Assembly: GCA_913774715.1 (NCBI GenBank)
Contig: CAJYHS010000049.1
Span: 1-64,000, forward strand
Direction of reading: 5' to 3'
Length of the DNA: 64,000 nt
Origin: an uncultured Siphonobacter sp.
Lineage (GTDB): Bacteria; Bacteroidota; Bacteroidia; Cytophagales; Spirosomataceae
Made by a program: the position numbers and the translations under genes. Position 1 is the first letter of the stretch. Each line of letters opens with the position of its first letter. Below the pieces are notes generated by a model, which made no database searches, was not told the DNA's origin, and was given only the letters and a program-made list of their open reading frames with translations. Below, piece by piece: positions 1 through 8,237 of this stretch.

Positions 1-35
1 TGTTTCCCGTTTGACTTTGTTTTCAAATCGGAGTG

Positions 36-67
36 CAAAGGTAAGTCATTTCTAATCCCCTTGTCAA
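36..67 (-). promoter_or_regulatory. Strong promoter P2 reading leftward, probable rRNA operon promoter
   Basis: On the minus strand a -33 hexamer TTGACA (62-67) is separated by 18 bases from a -7 box TACCTTTG (36-43), a full match to the Bacteroidota TAnnTTTG consensus, followed by CACTCC. Just upstream, about 70-101 is a run of A and T resembling an UP element. It points off the left edge of the window. The TTGACA element, UP-like tract and tandem arrangement are typical of rRNA operon promoters; that the 16S gene follows is inference. Confidence 0.7.
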
Positions 68-213
68 GACTTTTTTAAAATTTATTTTAAAACTTTAAAA
101 ACCTCAACCCATCCGCCTCTTTCCTAACCACACCACTTGCAATCTGCTCTAAATCAAGAAGTTAAAGCTAAGCACCGCTCCCGCTTGAACCCTTTCCCCG
201 TCGTTTGGGAGTG

Positions 214-245
214 CAAAGATGCACCCGCTACCCCCCTCTTGTCAA
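214..245 (-). promoter_or_regulatory. Promoter P1 reading leftward, second copy
   Basis: A second minus-strand promoter with the same architecture: TTGACA at 240-245, an 18-base spacer, then CATCTTTG at 214-221 (one mismatch to TAnnTTTG), again followed by CACTCC. The shared flanks and identical spacing suggest duplication of a promoter module, P1 about 178 bp upstream of P2. The rest of 1-459 holds no credible gene. Confidence 0.6.
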
Positions 246-459
246 GTCCTCCACCTAAAATAATTTATACACCACCCCTAACTGCCTCAGAATCAATTAA
301 AAATTAACCAAAGTTTTTTTCTCAGCCCCCAATACCACCCTAATCCACCCCCAAAACCTTTTATCCATTACTGAGTTATATACTTCTTATACCTTTCTCA
401 CCGAAATAATACCTTTATTCTGCCTGTGCTTTAGTTATCCTTACTTTCTATTGTCATTC

Positions 460-1254
460 CTATAAATACCACTGCATTATACTTTCGGAGAGTACCGAAT
501 ATAGCCTAGACCACTGCGGCTGATCTTCTAATAGCTGCTGGTGCTTTTGAATCGTTGACTGATCGCCCCTCCTGGCAGGACCCGTCTGAACTTCGGCCGG
601 ATGTTCGGATTCCATCATCTTTCGAAAGGTTTCCTTCATAATAGGTCGCATTAATTCAAAATCCAGATTCTGTTCCGTTAGCAGCTCTTTGGTAATGGCC
701 CATAAATGATTAGGAAAGTTATTGGCCCAGACGGCAGCTAAGTGAAGGTGCAGACGTTCCGATGAATTAATCAGATATACTTCTTCGCTAATGGATTTCC
801 CTATTTCTATTAATAGGGTTTCTACTTCTTCATTTTCTCCTTCTATACACAAAGGCACTTCTGCCCAATTTAGCTCCACCTTTTTACTGATACTTTGTAA
901 AGGATAGAAAACACCCACTTTCACCTCCACATCACTATATATAGATAGTTGCTCCTTTAATGAGGTTAATGACATAGCTCCGGCAGTATGCACAATCACT
1001 GCGTTTTCGGGCCAGACGATTTGCGGGATGATTTCCTTAATAGCATCATCAGAAGTAGTGAGAAAGAATAGTTCTACTTCCGTTTCCGAGAAATCCAGTT
1101 CTTCCATAGGATAGGCCAATGCCAGTTTCTCGGTTAACTCTTCGGCGTGATCAGGATTACGACTATAGATAAAGACTATTTCATGATGAGCCCGTTCCAG
1201 TTCAACGGACAAGTGGTGAGCCACGTTACCGGCTCCGATGAATGCCATTTTCAT
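460..1254 (-). CDS. Rossmann-like and DUF2520 domain protein
   Basis: A 264-residue protein beginning with a dinucleotide-binding motif (AFIGAGNVAHHL, residues 4-15) and resembling the ProC/F420-dependent NADP reductase fold, followed by an all-helical C-terminal half of the DUF2520 type (about 130-260). Such proteins are conserved in Bacteroidota, where they are often annotated as oxidoreductases; the substrate is unknown. It lies 30 bp downstream of trpD on the same strand and is probably the last gene of the trp operon. That may reflect only co-transcription, because no tryptophan-pathway role is known for the family. Confidence 0.8.
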   Translation of the reverse strand: MKMAFIGAGNVAHHLSVELERAHHEIVFIYSRNPDHAEELTEKLALAYPMEELDFSETEVELFFLTTSDDAIKEIIPQIVWPENAVIVHTAGAMSLTSLKEQLSIYSDVEVKVGVFYPLQSISKKVELNWAEVPLCIEGENEEVETLLIEIGKSISEEVYLINSSERLHLHLAAVWANNFPNHLWAITKELLTEQNLDFELMRPIMKETFRKMMESEHPAEVQTGPARRGDQSTIQKHQQLLEDQPQWSRLYSVLSESIMQWYL

Positions 1255-1284
1255 AATAGAAGATCGTAATTCTGTTTAGAAGCG

Positions 1285-2271
1285 TTAGAATTGAAGAAGT
1301 GTTTTCAAAGATTGATAAGCTCGGCCGCTTTCCAGCGATTCTTTTGCTCGTTCCATCGCCTCTTCCATTGATATCTCCTGAGCAGCATGCAAAGCAACTG
1401 CGGCGTTGGCTAATACGACCTGGGTCTGAGCCTTGCTTCCACGGTTATCCAGAATTTGAACCAGAATATCGGCAGACTCCTGAAGATTATTACCTCCGGC
1501 CAGTTCTTCGGCCTTTAATTGATTGAAACCGATATCTTCCGGACTATACTGATGCGTTTCTTTATCCTTTATTAATAGGAAATTACTGGTTAATGAAACT
1601 TCGTCGTATCCATCATACGCATGAACAACCGCAAAGCGTACCCCAGCCGAGCGAAGTACTCCAGCATATAGCTCGCCAACTTCGGGACTATACACGCCCG
1701 AAAGCTGCCGTTTTACTAAAGCCGGGTTCATTAATGGTCCTAATAAATTAAAGAAGGTTTTAAAACCCAACTCCCGGCGAACATTTCCAACATGCTTCAT
1801 GGCTGGATGAAATAAAGGAGCATGCAGGTAACAGATTCCGGCCTTTTCCAATTGACGACGCAGCCGATCATAATCATTCGTGAATTCATACCCCAGCTTT
1901 TCTATTACTGTGGATGATCCGACAGAGGATGAAACCCCGTGGTTTCCGTGCTTAGCTACGGTCTGACCTGCTCCAGCAATAATAAAAGCCGAAGTGGTTG
2001 AAATATTGAAGGTATTTTTGCCATCGCCGCCCGTACCGCATACATCCATGGGATCGAACTCCGAGAAGTCCACGGACAAACATAACTCAAGCATTGCCTT
2101 ACGGAATCCATTTACTTCTTCGACCGTCAAGCCTTTCATTGCGTATGCCGTCAGGAAGGCTGCCGTCTGAGATGGATTGATTTCACCTTGGCCAATGGAA
2201 AATAAAGCCTGGTAAGCCTGCTTGGTCGTTAAGGTCTGACTCGCTAATAATTGGGAAAGTAATTCTTTCAT
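1285..2271 (-). CDS. trpD: Anthranilate phosphoribosyltransferase
   Basis: Transfers the phosphoribosyl group of PRPP to anthranilate, the second committed step of tryptophan synthesis. The 328-residue length is normal. The PRPP-binding glycine loop CGTGGDGKNTFNIST (about 78-92) and KHGNHGVSSSVGSS (about 108-121) are intact, and the N-terminal helical domain is complete. It lies 58 bp downstream of trpG and 30 bp upstream of the DUF2520 gene, all leftward, so it should be controlled by the trpL attenuator upstream of trpE. The remaining trp genes (C, F, B, A) are not in the window. Confidence 0.97.
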   Translation of the reverse strand: MKELLSQLLASQTLTTKQAYQALFSIGQGEINPSQTAAFLTAYAMKGLTVEEVNGFRKAMLELCLSVDFSEFDPMDVCGTGGDGKNTFNISTTSAFIIAGAGQTVAKHGNHGVSSSVGSSTVIEKLGYEFTNDYDRLRRQLEKAGICYLHAPLFHPAMKHVGNVRRELGFKTFFNLLGPLMNPALVKRQLSGVYSPEVGELYAGVLRSAGVRFAVVHAYDGYDEVSLTSNFLLIKDKETHQYSPEDIGFNQLKAEELAGGNNLQESADILVQILDNRGSKAQTQVVLANAAVALHAAQEISMEEAMERAKESLESGRAYQSLKTLLQF

Positions 2272-2329
2272 GCTTATACCTATATATAATGGAGGTTTGC
2301 CTGGGTTACTAGTAAAGAATCAAACCTTA

Positions 2330-2899
2330 TTACTTCAGCCAGTTGGTCAACATTTCCTTGCCGTATTCGGTCAAGTAAGCTTCCGGGTGAAACTGTACGC
2401 CCCGAACGTCATATTTCGTATGGGCTTCGGCCAGTACATATCCCTTTTCATCCACCGCAGTAACTTTCAATTCTTCGGGCATCGTTTCAGGAATTACCGT
2501 CCAGGAGTGGTATCGGCATACTTCAATGGACTGAGGTAGTCCCTGGAAAAGTCTTTCCGTTTCATCCTTTATAATACAGGTGGTCGTTACCCCGTGCAGG
2601 ACATCGCCCATGTTATGCAACTTGGCACCAAATGCTTCGCCGATGGCCTGATGACCAAGACAAACGCCAAAGATGGATTTAGTCGGAGCATATTCCTTAA
2701 TAAGGTCCAGCATAATTCCTGCTTCTTCGGGAATACCGGGGCCGGGTGAGAGTAAAATCTTATCGTATTTCGCGACTTCTTCCAGCGTGATTTTATCATT
2801 GCGAAATACGTCTACTTCATGACCCAGTTCCTTTAATAGGTAAACCAGGTTATACACGAAGGAATCGTAGTTATCGAGCACTAATATTTTGTAAGGCAT
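2330..2899 (-). CDS. trpG: Anthranilate synthase component II (glutamine amidotransferase)
   Basis: A class I glutamine amidotransferase of 189 residues that supplies ammonia to TrpE. The nucleophile Cys lies in GVCLGHQAIGEAFG (about 78-91), and the His/Glu of the triad are in FHPEAYLTEYG near the C-terminus. The N-terminal LVLDNYDSFVYNL is characteristic of TrpG/PabA. It is 71 bp downstream of trpE. Proteins of this length can also serve PabB in folate synthesis (amphibolic TrpG/PabA); the operon context favours TrpG. Confidence 0.95.
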   Translation of the reverse strand: MPYKILVLDNYDSFVYNLVYLLKELGHEVDVFRNDKITLEEVAKYDKILLSPGPGIPEEAGIMLDLIKEYAPTKSIFGVCLGHQAIGEAFGAKLHNMGDVLHGVTTTCIIKDETERLFQGLPQSIEVCRYHSWTVIPETMPEELKVTAVDEKGYVLAEAHTKYDVRGVQFHPEAYLTEYGKEMLTNWLK

Positions 2900-2970
2900 C
2901 TTTCAAGTTATTGGTTATTCGTTGCTAGTTATTAGTTCTGAAAAACTGTCGACCAAAAACTGACAACTGA

Positions 2971-4386
2971 TTAAATTTCTTCGGCCATTTCCATGGCTTT
3001 ACGTAAAGCAGCTAGTTTGCTGTGAATTTCCTGTAACTCACTTTCCACGTTTGATTTGGCAACAACGCCCATGCCCGCCTGATAAAAAAGCGTGTTATTC
3101 TTGCTCAGGAAGGTACGAATGGCGATGGCGTGGTTAAAGTCGCCGTTAAAGCTCAGATGACCGATCGCTCCGCCGTAGATACTACGGTTCGTCGTTTCGT
3201 AGCGATTAATCAATGTCATAGCGTTATGCTTGGGGGCACCCGAGAGTGTTCCGGCGGGGAAGGTGTCGGCTACTAATTGCAAGGGATTCGTTCCGGCGGT
3301 CATTTTACCCACCACTTTTGATACCAAGTGAATCACGTGACTGTAATACTGCACTTCCTTGAAAGTCTCGACTTTGACCTCATCGCTACTACGGCTTAAA
3401 TCGTTCCGGGCTAAATCGACCAGCATGACATGTTCGGCAGACTCTTTGGGGTCGGCCAGTAACTCGCGTGCCAACTCTGCATCACGTTCGTCGTCACCCG
3501 TACGGCGGAAGGTTCCGGCGATGGGATGAATCTCGGCCTGACCATTTTTGATGAAAATCTGCTTTTCAGGCGAAGAACCGAAGATATGGTAACTCCCGAA
3601 ATCAAAGTAGAATAAGTAAGGAGAAGGATTGATGGAACGTAAGGCCCGATAGACTTGAAAGTCATCGCCATTAAACGCCCGGGAAAAACGACGCGAAGGC
3701 ACAATCTGGAAGACATCCCCCCGCAGGCAGTGCCCGATGCATTTATTCACTACGTCCCGCATTTCATCATCGGTACGGTTGGTTGCTTCTTCGCCGCTTA
3801 ACTCAAACGTATTGGAGGACGATTTAGGCGTTTGAATCAGAAACTCCAGTTGGCTCAGACCTTCAGTGTTCTTGTTTTTGGTATCTCCGTACTGATGTTC
3901 AAACAAAAACACTTCGTTTTTGAAGTGATTGAAAACGATTACATAGCGATAGACGTAATAAACAATCTGCGGAATGGCTGATTCTTCGCTTTTGGGTTGA
4001 ATTTCGATGTCCTCAAAATACTCAACCGAATCATACGTCATGTGACCAAATAACCCATTCGTTGGGAAAGGGTAACCCGAGTTACTTTCCGTGAAACTAG
4101 CCGCAAAAGCCCGTAGCGTATCTACAGCGTCTTTCCGGCTTTCCAGTTTGAACTGTTCGCTTGTCCCATCGGGAAACTTTTGAGTAACAACGTCTTCGTC
4201 CAGAATAAAGCTCGCTACGGGATCACAGCCGATAAAGCTCAGACTGTTCTGCATGGCGTGGTAATCGGCACTTTCTAATAAGACGGTATTAGGAAACTGG
4301 CGGCGTAAGCGTTGATACGCACTTACCGGAGTTAACATATCGGCCAGTAATCGACGGGAATGGGTAGTAATCGGGTAATTTTTCAC
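2971..4386 (-). CDS. trpE: Anthranilate synthase component I
   Basis: Chorismate-utilising enzyme converting chorismate and ammonia to anthranilate. The feedback Trp-binding motif LLES is near the N-terminus, and the catalytic C-terminal domain has the SSPEKQ, IAGTFRRTG, DLARNDLSR and GTLSGAPKH blocks. The open frame extends upstream to a GTG at 4438-4440, but that codon lies inside the attenuator terminator stem. The GTG at 4384-4386, giving about 471 residues beginning VKNYPITT, is therefore the better start. Expression should be set by ribosome-mediated attenuation at trpL. Confidence 0.93.
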   Translation of the reverse strand: MKNYPITTHSRRLLADMLTPVSAYQRLRRQFPNTVLLESADYHAMQNSLSFIGCDPVASFILDEDVVTQKFPDGTSEQFKLESRKDAVDTLRAFAASFTESNSGYPFPTNGLFGHMTYDSVEYFEDIEIQPKSEESAIPQIVYYVYRYVIVFNHFKNEVFLFEHQYGDTKNKNTEGLSQLEFLIQTPKSSSNTFELSGEEATNRTDDEMRDVVNKCIGHCLRGDVFQIVPSRRFSRAFNGDDFQVYRALRSINPSPYLFYFDFGSYHIFGSSPEKQIFIKNGQAEIHPIAGTFRRTGDDERDAELARELLADPKESAEHVMLVDLARNDLSRSSDEVKVETFKEVQYYSHVIHLVSKVVGKMTAGTNPLQLVADTFPAGTLSGAPKHNAMTLINRYETTNRSIYGGAIGHLSFNGDFNHAIAIRTFLSKNNTLFYQAGMGVVAKSNVESELQEIHSKLAALRKAMEMAEEI

Positions 4387-4425
4387 GCTTGTCTTGGTCT
4401 TAAACGTCCAAATGAAATGAGTTAA

Positions 4426-4469
4426 AACGACAACGCCCACTGTTCGGTTGAACAGCGGGCGTTGTCGTT
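4426..4469 (-). terminator. trp attenuator terminator hairpin
   Basis: A 20-bp stem (4426-4445 with 4450-4469; one position becomes a G-U pair in RNA) with a four-base loop, followed on the minus strand by a short TTTT run. It lies between trpL and trpE. Its upstream arm plus loop (4444-4456) is also perfectly complementary over 13 bases to 4506-4518 in the leader, which forms the competing antiterminator. Confidence 0.88.
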
Positions 4470-4505
4470 AATGCTATAATTATCGCTTATCTGACGCAAA
4501 AAGAG

Positions 4506-4518
4506 GCTGTTCAACCGA
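4506..4518 (-). promoter_or_regulatory. Antiterminator 5' segment of the trp leader
   Basis: Thirteen bases (plus-strand GCTGTTCAACCGA) complementary to 4444-4456. The segment overlaps the trpL stop codon (4511-4513). A ribosome that finishes trpL covers it, so the terminator forms. A ribosome stalled on the Trp codons at 4532-4540 leaves it free to pair and open the terminator. The sequences are read directly; the mechanism is inferred from classical attenuators. Confidence 0.85.
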
Positions 4519-4564
4519 GGAATCCCAGTTGCCACCACCATGCTTTTGCGAATGAAACGTTCAT
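4511..4564 (-). CDS. trpL: trp operon leader peptide
   Basis: A 17-codon frame, MNVSFAKAWWWQLGFLG then TGA, with three consecutive TGG codons (4532-4540). It begins about 16 nt downstream of the likely transcription start, ends inside the antiterminator segment and precedes the attenuator hairpin and trpE. A run of three Trp codons in a short leader upstream of trpE is very unlikely by chance. The peptide itself probably has no function beyond sensing charged tRNA-Trp. Confidence 0.9.
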   Translation of the reverse strand: MNVSFAKAWWWQLGFLG

Positions 4565-4586
4565 ATTCTTGTTTGATTACTTTCGG

Positions 4587-4594
4587 CAAACTTA
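4587..4594 (-). promoter_or_regulatory. Promoter -7 box of the trp operon
   Basis: The minus-strand sequence TAAGTTTG matches TAnnTTTG exactly. About 21 bp upstream is TTTA (4616-4619), a one-mismatch version of the -33 TTTG. Transcription from here would give a very short leader before trpL. Confidence 0.6.
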
Positions 4595-4668
4595 AAAACA
4601 ATTTCAGAGTTTGGCTAAAGTGTTACCTTTTTTTTTGTTTTTCACAGAAGCAAACGGAATTTTGATTC

Positions 4669-5103
4669 ATGAAAACAAGACTAATGATTGCTTCTCGCTT
4701 CTTTATATTCAAGAATATCAAGCCCTTCGCCGTATCAATTCTTCTTACCTTAAGCCTGGCTTCGTGTACCCATAAACCCGATTTACAGGGTTTTCCAGTA
4801 GAAAAATGGAAAGCGGACAAAGGGGGATGTAAAGGCGAACGAAAACTCTTACTGGCTGATTTCAAGAAAATCCGGCAAAATCTAAAAGGTACCTCCTCAA
4901 ATGACTTCGTAGATATTTTTGGCCGACCCGATATTAATCAGATTGCTGACCGAAATCAGGAATATTACGTGTACTTCCTGGAAGCCGGGCCGCATTGCGA
5001 AGACATTACTAAAAAATCAGGAGCGGCTTCGGTAGCCATTCGCTTCTCATCGGTTGGCTTAGCCGCCGAAATTACTTTTCAGAATGGTACGCCAATGCAA
5101 TGA
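4669..5103 (+). CDS. Putative lipoprotein of unknown function
   Basis: A 144-residue protein with a basic N-terminus, a hydrophobic stretch (about 19-31) and the lipobox LASC with Cys33, so it is predicted to be a lipid-anchored envelope protein. The mature part has the motif DFVDIFGRPD followed by YYVYFLEAGPHC, which recalls small SmpA/BamE-like lipoproteins that assess a residue string before a Gly-Arg-Pro turn. That comparison is weak. It is divergent from the trp operon and alone; start ATG 4669 (ATG 4684 is also possible). Confidence 0.75.
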   Translation: MKTRLMIASRFFIFKNIKPFAVSILLTLSLASCTHKPDLQGFPVEKWKADKGGCKGERKLLLADFKKIRQNLKGTSSNDFVDIFGRPDINQIADRNQEYYVYFLEAGPHCEDITKKSGAASVAIRFSSVGLAAEITFQNGTPMQ

Positions 5104-5152
5104 TTTCAATTTTGAGTGAGTGAAAGATTGAATAGTTATTTCTAACTCTTTT

Positions 5153-5267
5153 CTGTCATTCAGAGCATAGTGAAGAACCTTACTGAGCCTGGCAACTTAA
5201 TGAGTTCTTTGTAGAATTAATCGGTGCCCTACCTATAGAAGTTCTCTCACTACATTCGAGATGACAG
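5153..5267. repeat. Dispersed intergenic repeat with imperfect inverted ends, copy A
   Basis: The element begins CTGTCATTCAGAGC and ends CATTCGAGATGACAG, so its ends are imperfect inverted repeats. It shares CTGTCATTCAGAGC, then GAAGAACCTTACTGA, and the right end with copy B at 37189-37297; the interior differs. It lies between convergent genes. Confidence 0.75.
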
Positions 5268-5316
5268 GGGGCATCAAAGGATTTACTATTTTAGTCTTTA
5301 CTCATTCAAAACTAAA

Positions 5317-5353
5317 AATGAGTGAACAGGTAAAGATTACCTATTCACTCATT
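5317..5353 (-). terminator. Terminator of the Gfo/Idh/MocA gene
   Basis: A 17-bp stem (5317-5333 with 5337-5353, one mismatch) with a three-base loop, followed on the minus strand by TTTTTAGTTTT. Confidence 0.8.
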
Positions 5354-5378
5354 CCATCACTCACTCATTCAAAATTGA

Positions 5379-6848
5379 CTACGAGCCCAGTGACCAGCCT
5401 TTACGGTATTCGCGTTTAACAAACTGGTTGGCTTGTTCGAAGTTAGTAATACGCATAGCGTTACCATCCCAAAGCAATTTCTTACGACCGGGATATGCAA
5501 AGCCCTTACCATCGGCATTAGGCGTGCGAACGTTGTAGCTGCGAATCGCCAGGTTACCCATTAAGACCGTTTCAGTTAATGGTCCTGAATAATCGAATGA
5601 CGATGTGAGTTTCTGGTGCGTTTCCTTACCAAATCCTTCTTTACAGGCCCGAACCCAAGCCGTCTGGTGACCACTTTCCGGCATTTTCTGAAGTTCTGTT
5701 TCGGTCCATTTGTATTTAGCCAGATCCTGTTCGCTCACTTTTTTCTTTTCAAAGTACAGTTTAGGCGTATTTCCATACGTTCCGCAGGTCATGATACCTT
5801 TTGAACCAATCAGAATTACCCCGTTTGAGCTATCGGGATCGCCCAGAGGCTCATCGGCAGGAATCAGATCGGGGTGGAAGGCACGAATACCTCCATCCGA
5901 CCAGTTCATAGTCACTGCTGACTTATTCTTTTTCGTAGCCGGAAATTTAATTTGAACCGAGCTGGATGGAGGACAGCCTTCAGGGATGTATTCAGGCGTC
6001 CAATCTTTGATGAATACAGAACCTGCTGAACATTCTACCTCTGTTGGATAACCCAAACCTAGTACCCGGAAAGCAGGGTCAATCAGGTGGCAACCCATGT
6101 CACCGAGAGCACCGGTACCGAAGTTCCACCATCCCCGCCATTTGAAAGGGTGATAGGCAGGCGTATAATCTACCCAATCAGAGGGACCAATGAACTGATC
6201 CCATGCCAAGCCATTAGGAATTTCTTTCTGGCCCGTAGGAACCGGAATTCCCTGAGGCCATACGGGACGGTTCGTCCAAATGTGAACTTCATCCACTGTT
6301 CCGATCAGACCAGCGTTGAACCAGTTTACCATCTGCCAGCTACCTACACTAGAGGCTCCCTGGTTACCCATTTGGGATACAATTTTATACTTACGAGCCG
6401 CTTCAGTCATCATCCGGGCTTCGTAAATATCATGCGAAAGGGGTTTTTGCACGTATACGTGCTTACCTGCCTGCATGGCAGCCATGGCAATAACGGCGTG
6501 CGTATGGTCAGGCGTTGAGATAGTAACGGCATCAATGTTTTTGCCTTCCTTCTCTAACATTTCCTTGTAATTCTGGTAACGCTTGGCATTAGGAAAACGC
6601 TTTACGGAAGCAGCCGCTACATTCCAGTCTACATCACATAAGGCAACTACGTTTTCAGCTCCATTGTTATAGGCATTCCAGATATCGCTGGCACCTTTAC
6701 CACCAGCACCAATAGCGGCAATATTTAATTTATCAGAAGGGGCTGTGAAGCCTTTTCCTAATACGTGGCGAGGAACGATGTAAAAGGCTGCGGCCGAAAG
6801 GGCTCCCTTCTTAATAAACTCGCGGCGAGAGGGGGATTTTTCTTTCAT
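5379..6848 (-). CDS. Gfo/Idh/MocA family oxidoreductase, Tat-exported
   Basis: A 489-residue NAD(P)-dependent sugar-type dehydrogenase. The N-terminus SRREFIKKGALSAAAF is a twin-arginine signal; the Rossmann motif IAAIGAGGKGASD follows (about 43-55), then the family motif VQKPLSHDIYEARMM with the conserved Lys-Pro, and a C-terminal domain with GALGDMGCHLIDPAF. Tat-exported members of this size are abundant in Bacteroidota and Planctomycetota and act on sugars or their derivatives in the periplasm. It is 60 bp downstream of a Tat-exported sugar isomerase-like gene on the same strand, so the pair is probably an operon. The substrate cannot be told. Confidence 0.9.
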   Translation of the reverse strand: MKEKSPSRREFIKKGALSAAAFYIVPRHVLGKGFTAPSDKLNIAAIGAGGKGASDIWNAYNNGAENVVALCDVDWNVAAASVKRFPNAKRYQNYKEMLEKEGKNIDAVTISTPDHTHAVIAMAAMQAGKHVYVQKPLSHDIYEARMMTEAARKYKIVSQMGNQGASSVGSWQMVNWFNAGLIGTVDEVHIWTNRPVWPQGIPVPTGQKEIPNGLAWDQFIGPSDWVDYTPAYHPFKWRGWWNFGTGALGDMGCHLIDPAFRVLGLGYPTEVECSAGSVFIKDWTPEYIPEGCPPSSSVQIKFPATKKNKSAVTMNWSDGGIRAFHPDLIPADEPLGDPDSSNGVILIGSKGIMTCGTYGNTPKLYFEKKKVSEQDLAKYKWTETELQKMPESGHQTAWVRACKEGFGKETHQKLTSSFDYSGPLTETVLMGNLAIRSYNVRTPNADGKGFAYPGRKKLLWDGNAMRITNFEQANQFVKREYRKGWSLGS

Positions 6849-6908
6849 AGGAGTATTAGAAATCGATACTGAATTCTAACGGTATGTTGAAATGTTAAAA
6901 AGTAAGTG

Positions 6909-7841
6909 TTATGCCTGAGAAGTATAGCGTTCGAGCAGTTGCTTCGTCTTTTTAATGCCTTCGTATTCGGATAATGAATCTCCTTCGTATTCGATACCAA
7001 TGATTCCTTTGAACCCTGATTTCTTCACGATTTCCATCATGCGGTTGTAGTCGGTTTCCACGCAATTCCCTTTCGCATCGAAGTTGAAGGTTTTCGCTGA
7101 AATGCCTTTTGCGTAAGGTAATAACTCCTGCGTGCCTTTGTATCGGTCGTATTCGTCTTCACATTCGTGGTAACTACCCGCTTTGTGCTTCAGGCAGAAA
7201 TTTCCGAAATCGGGTAACGTACCGCAGTTTTTCAGGCCAACGCCCTTCATAACTTCACTCAGCCATTGTCCATTGGAAGAATGACCGCCGTGATTTTCTA
7301 CGATGACATTAATACCGGTTTTAGCGGCAAACTCACTTAGCGAGTGTAAGCCGTCAATGGCACTTTTCTTGACTTCCTCCGCTGAACCTTCGCCCGCTGC
7401 ATTCACGCGAATGGTTTTGCAACCCAAGAATTTCGCTGCTTCTACCCACTTGTAATGATTTTCAACGGCCTGTTTACGCTTGGTAGCATCCTTATTACCT
7501 AATTCGCCTTCGCCATCAATCATAATGAGATGGTTTTTCACGCCATTGTCTTTACAGCGTTGCAGCAAATCTTTCAGGTAAGCGGAATCTTCGGCTTTGT
7601 CTTTGAAAAACTGGTTTACGTATTCAACTATACTGATCCCAAATTCCTTTTTCGCAAGGGCCGGAAAGTCAAGGTTATCTATTTTTTTGGATCGCAAAGC
7701 CCGGTGTAAGGACCATTCAGCCAGCGAGATTTCGAAGAGAGGTTTTTGCCCCAGGGTTCCCGCCCAAAGGTCAGCTGCCGGAAGAGTAGCCGCAGCCGCC
7801 AGGCCCAGGTTCCGCAGAAAGGAACGTCGGTTCTGTTGCAT
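6909..7841 (-). CDS. Sugar phosphate isomerase/epimerase family protein (TIM barrel), Tat-exported
   Basis: About 310 residues from the ATG at 7839-7841, whose product starts [13 protein letters not shown], a twin-arginine signal; the open frame extends 29 codons further upstream without a signal, so this internal start is preferred. The mature part is an AP-endonuclease-2/xylose-isomerase-like TIM barrel: [32 protein letters not shown] and IGIEYEGD carry typical metal-binding His/Glu/Asp residues. It is probably co-transcribed with the downstream Gfo/Idh/MocA gene. Such pairs isomerise and oxidise unusual sugars or inositols; the specific substrate is unknown. Confidence 0.87.
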   Translation of the reverse strand: MQQNRRSFLRNLGLAAAATLPAADLWAGTLGQKPLFEISLAEWSLHRALRSKKIDNLDFPALAKKEFGISIVEYVNQFFKDKAEDSAYLKDLLQRCKDNGVKNHLIMIDGEGELGNKDATKRKQAVENHYKWVEAAKFLGCKTIRVNAAGEGSAEEVKKSAIDGLHSLSEFAAKTGINVIVENHGGHSSNGQWLSEVMKGVGLKNCGTLPDFGNFCLKHKAGSYHECEDEYDRYKGTQELLPYAKGISAKTFNFDAKGNCVETDYNRMMEIVKKSGFKGIIGIEYEGDSLSEYEGIKKTKQLLERYTSQA

Positions 7842-8237
7842 AGATATGAGGTTTAGAGCTGTCGCTTTTCGGGTAGAAAAGTACAGAACATTTTTTGAAA
7901 AATCATGCGTTGGCGATGAAAGTCCCATAAACGCCTACAGCACCTTAGTATGAAGATAGTACTGCTCTATACCCCTCTCTCCTGACTTCCTGCACTTTTA
8001 ACTGGTAAGCCATTCTTTTTATGGTTACTTTTGAAGGCCGAAAAGGTGGATAATAAGTTCATTTTCAGTTTTTTGACGCCCGTTTTGTATAAGAGATAGA
8101 CGTTTTATAGCATTTGGAAAGTTTTTTCCTAAGAAAATCCAAATTCCCAAAACTGTTTATTGATAAACTTGTTCTTTATTAAGGAAATGAGCAGTACCGT
8201 TCATACGTTGCCTCAAAAGACAACGAAATTTAAGAAA
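7842..8237. other. Intergenic region between divergent genes
   Basis: After correcting both flanking starts, 396 bp carry no credible gene. A + strand TACTTTTG at 8026-8033 matches TAnnTTTG and could serve ispH, but no well-spaced -33 element is seen. The rest shows nothing recognisable. Confidence 0.4.
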
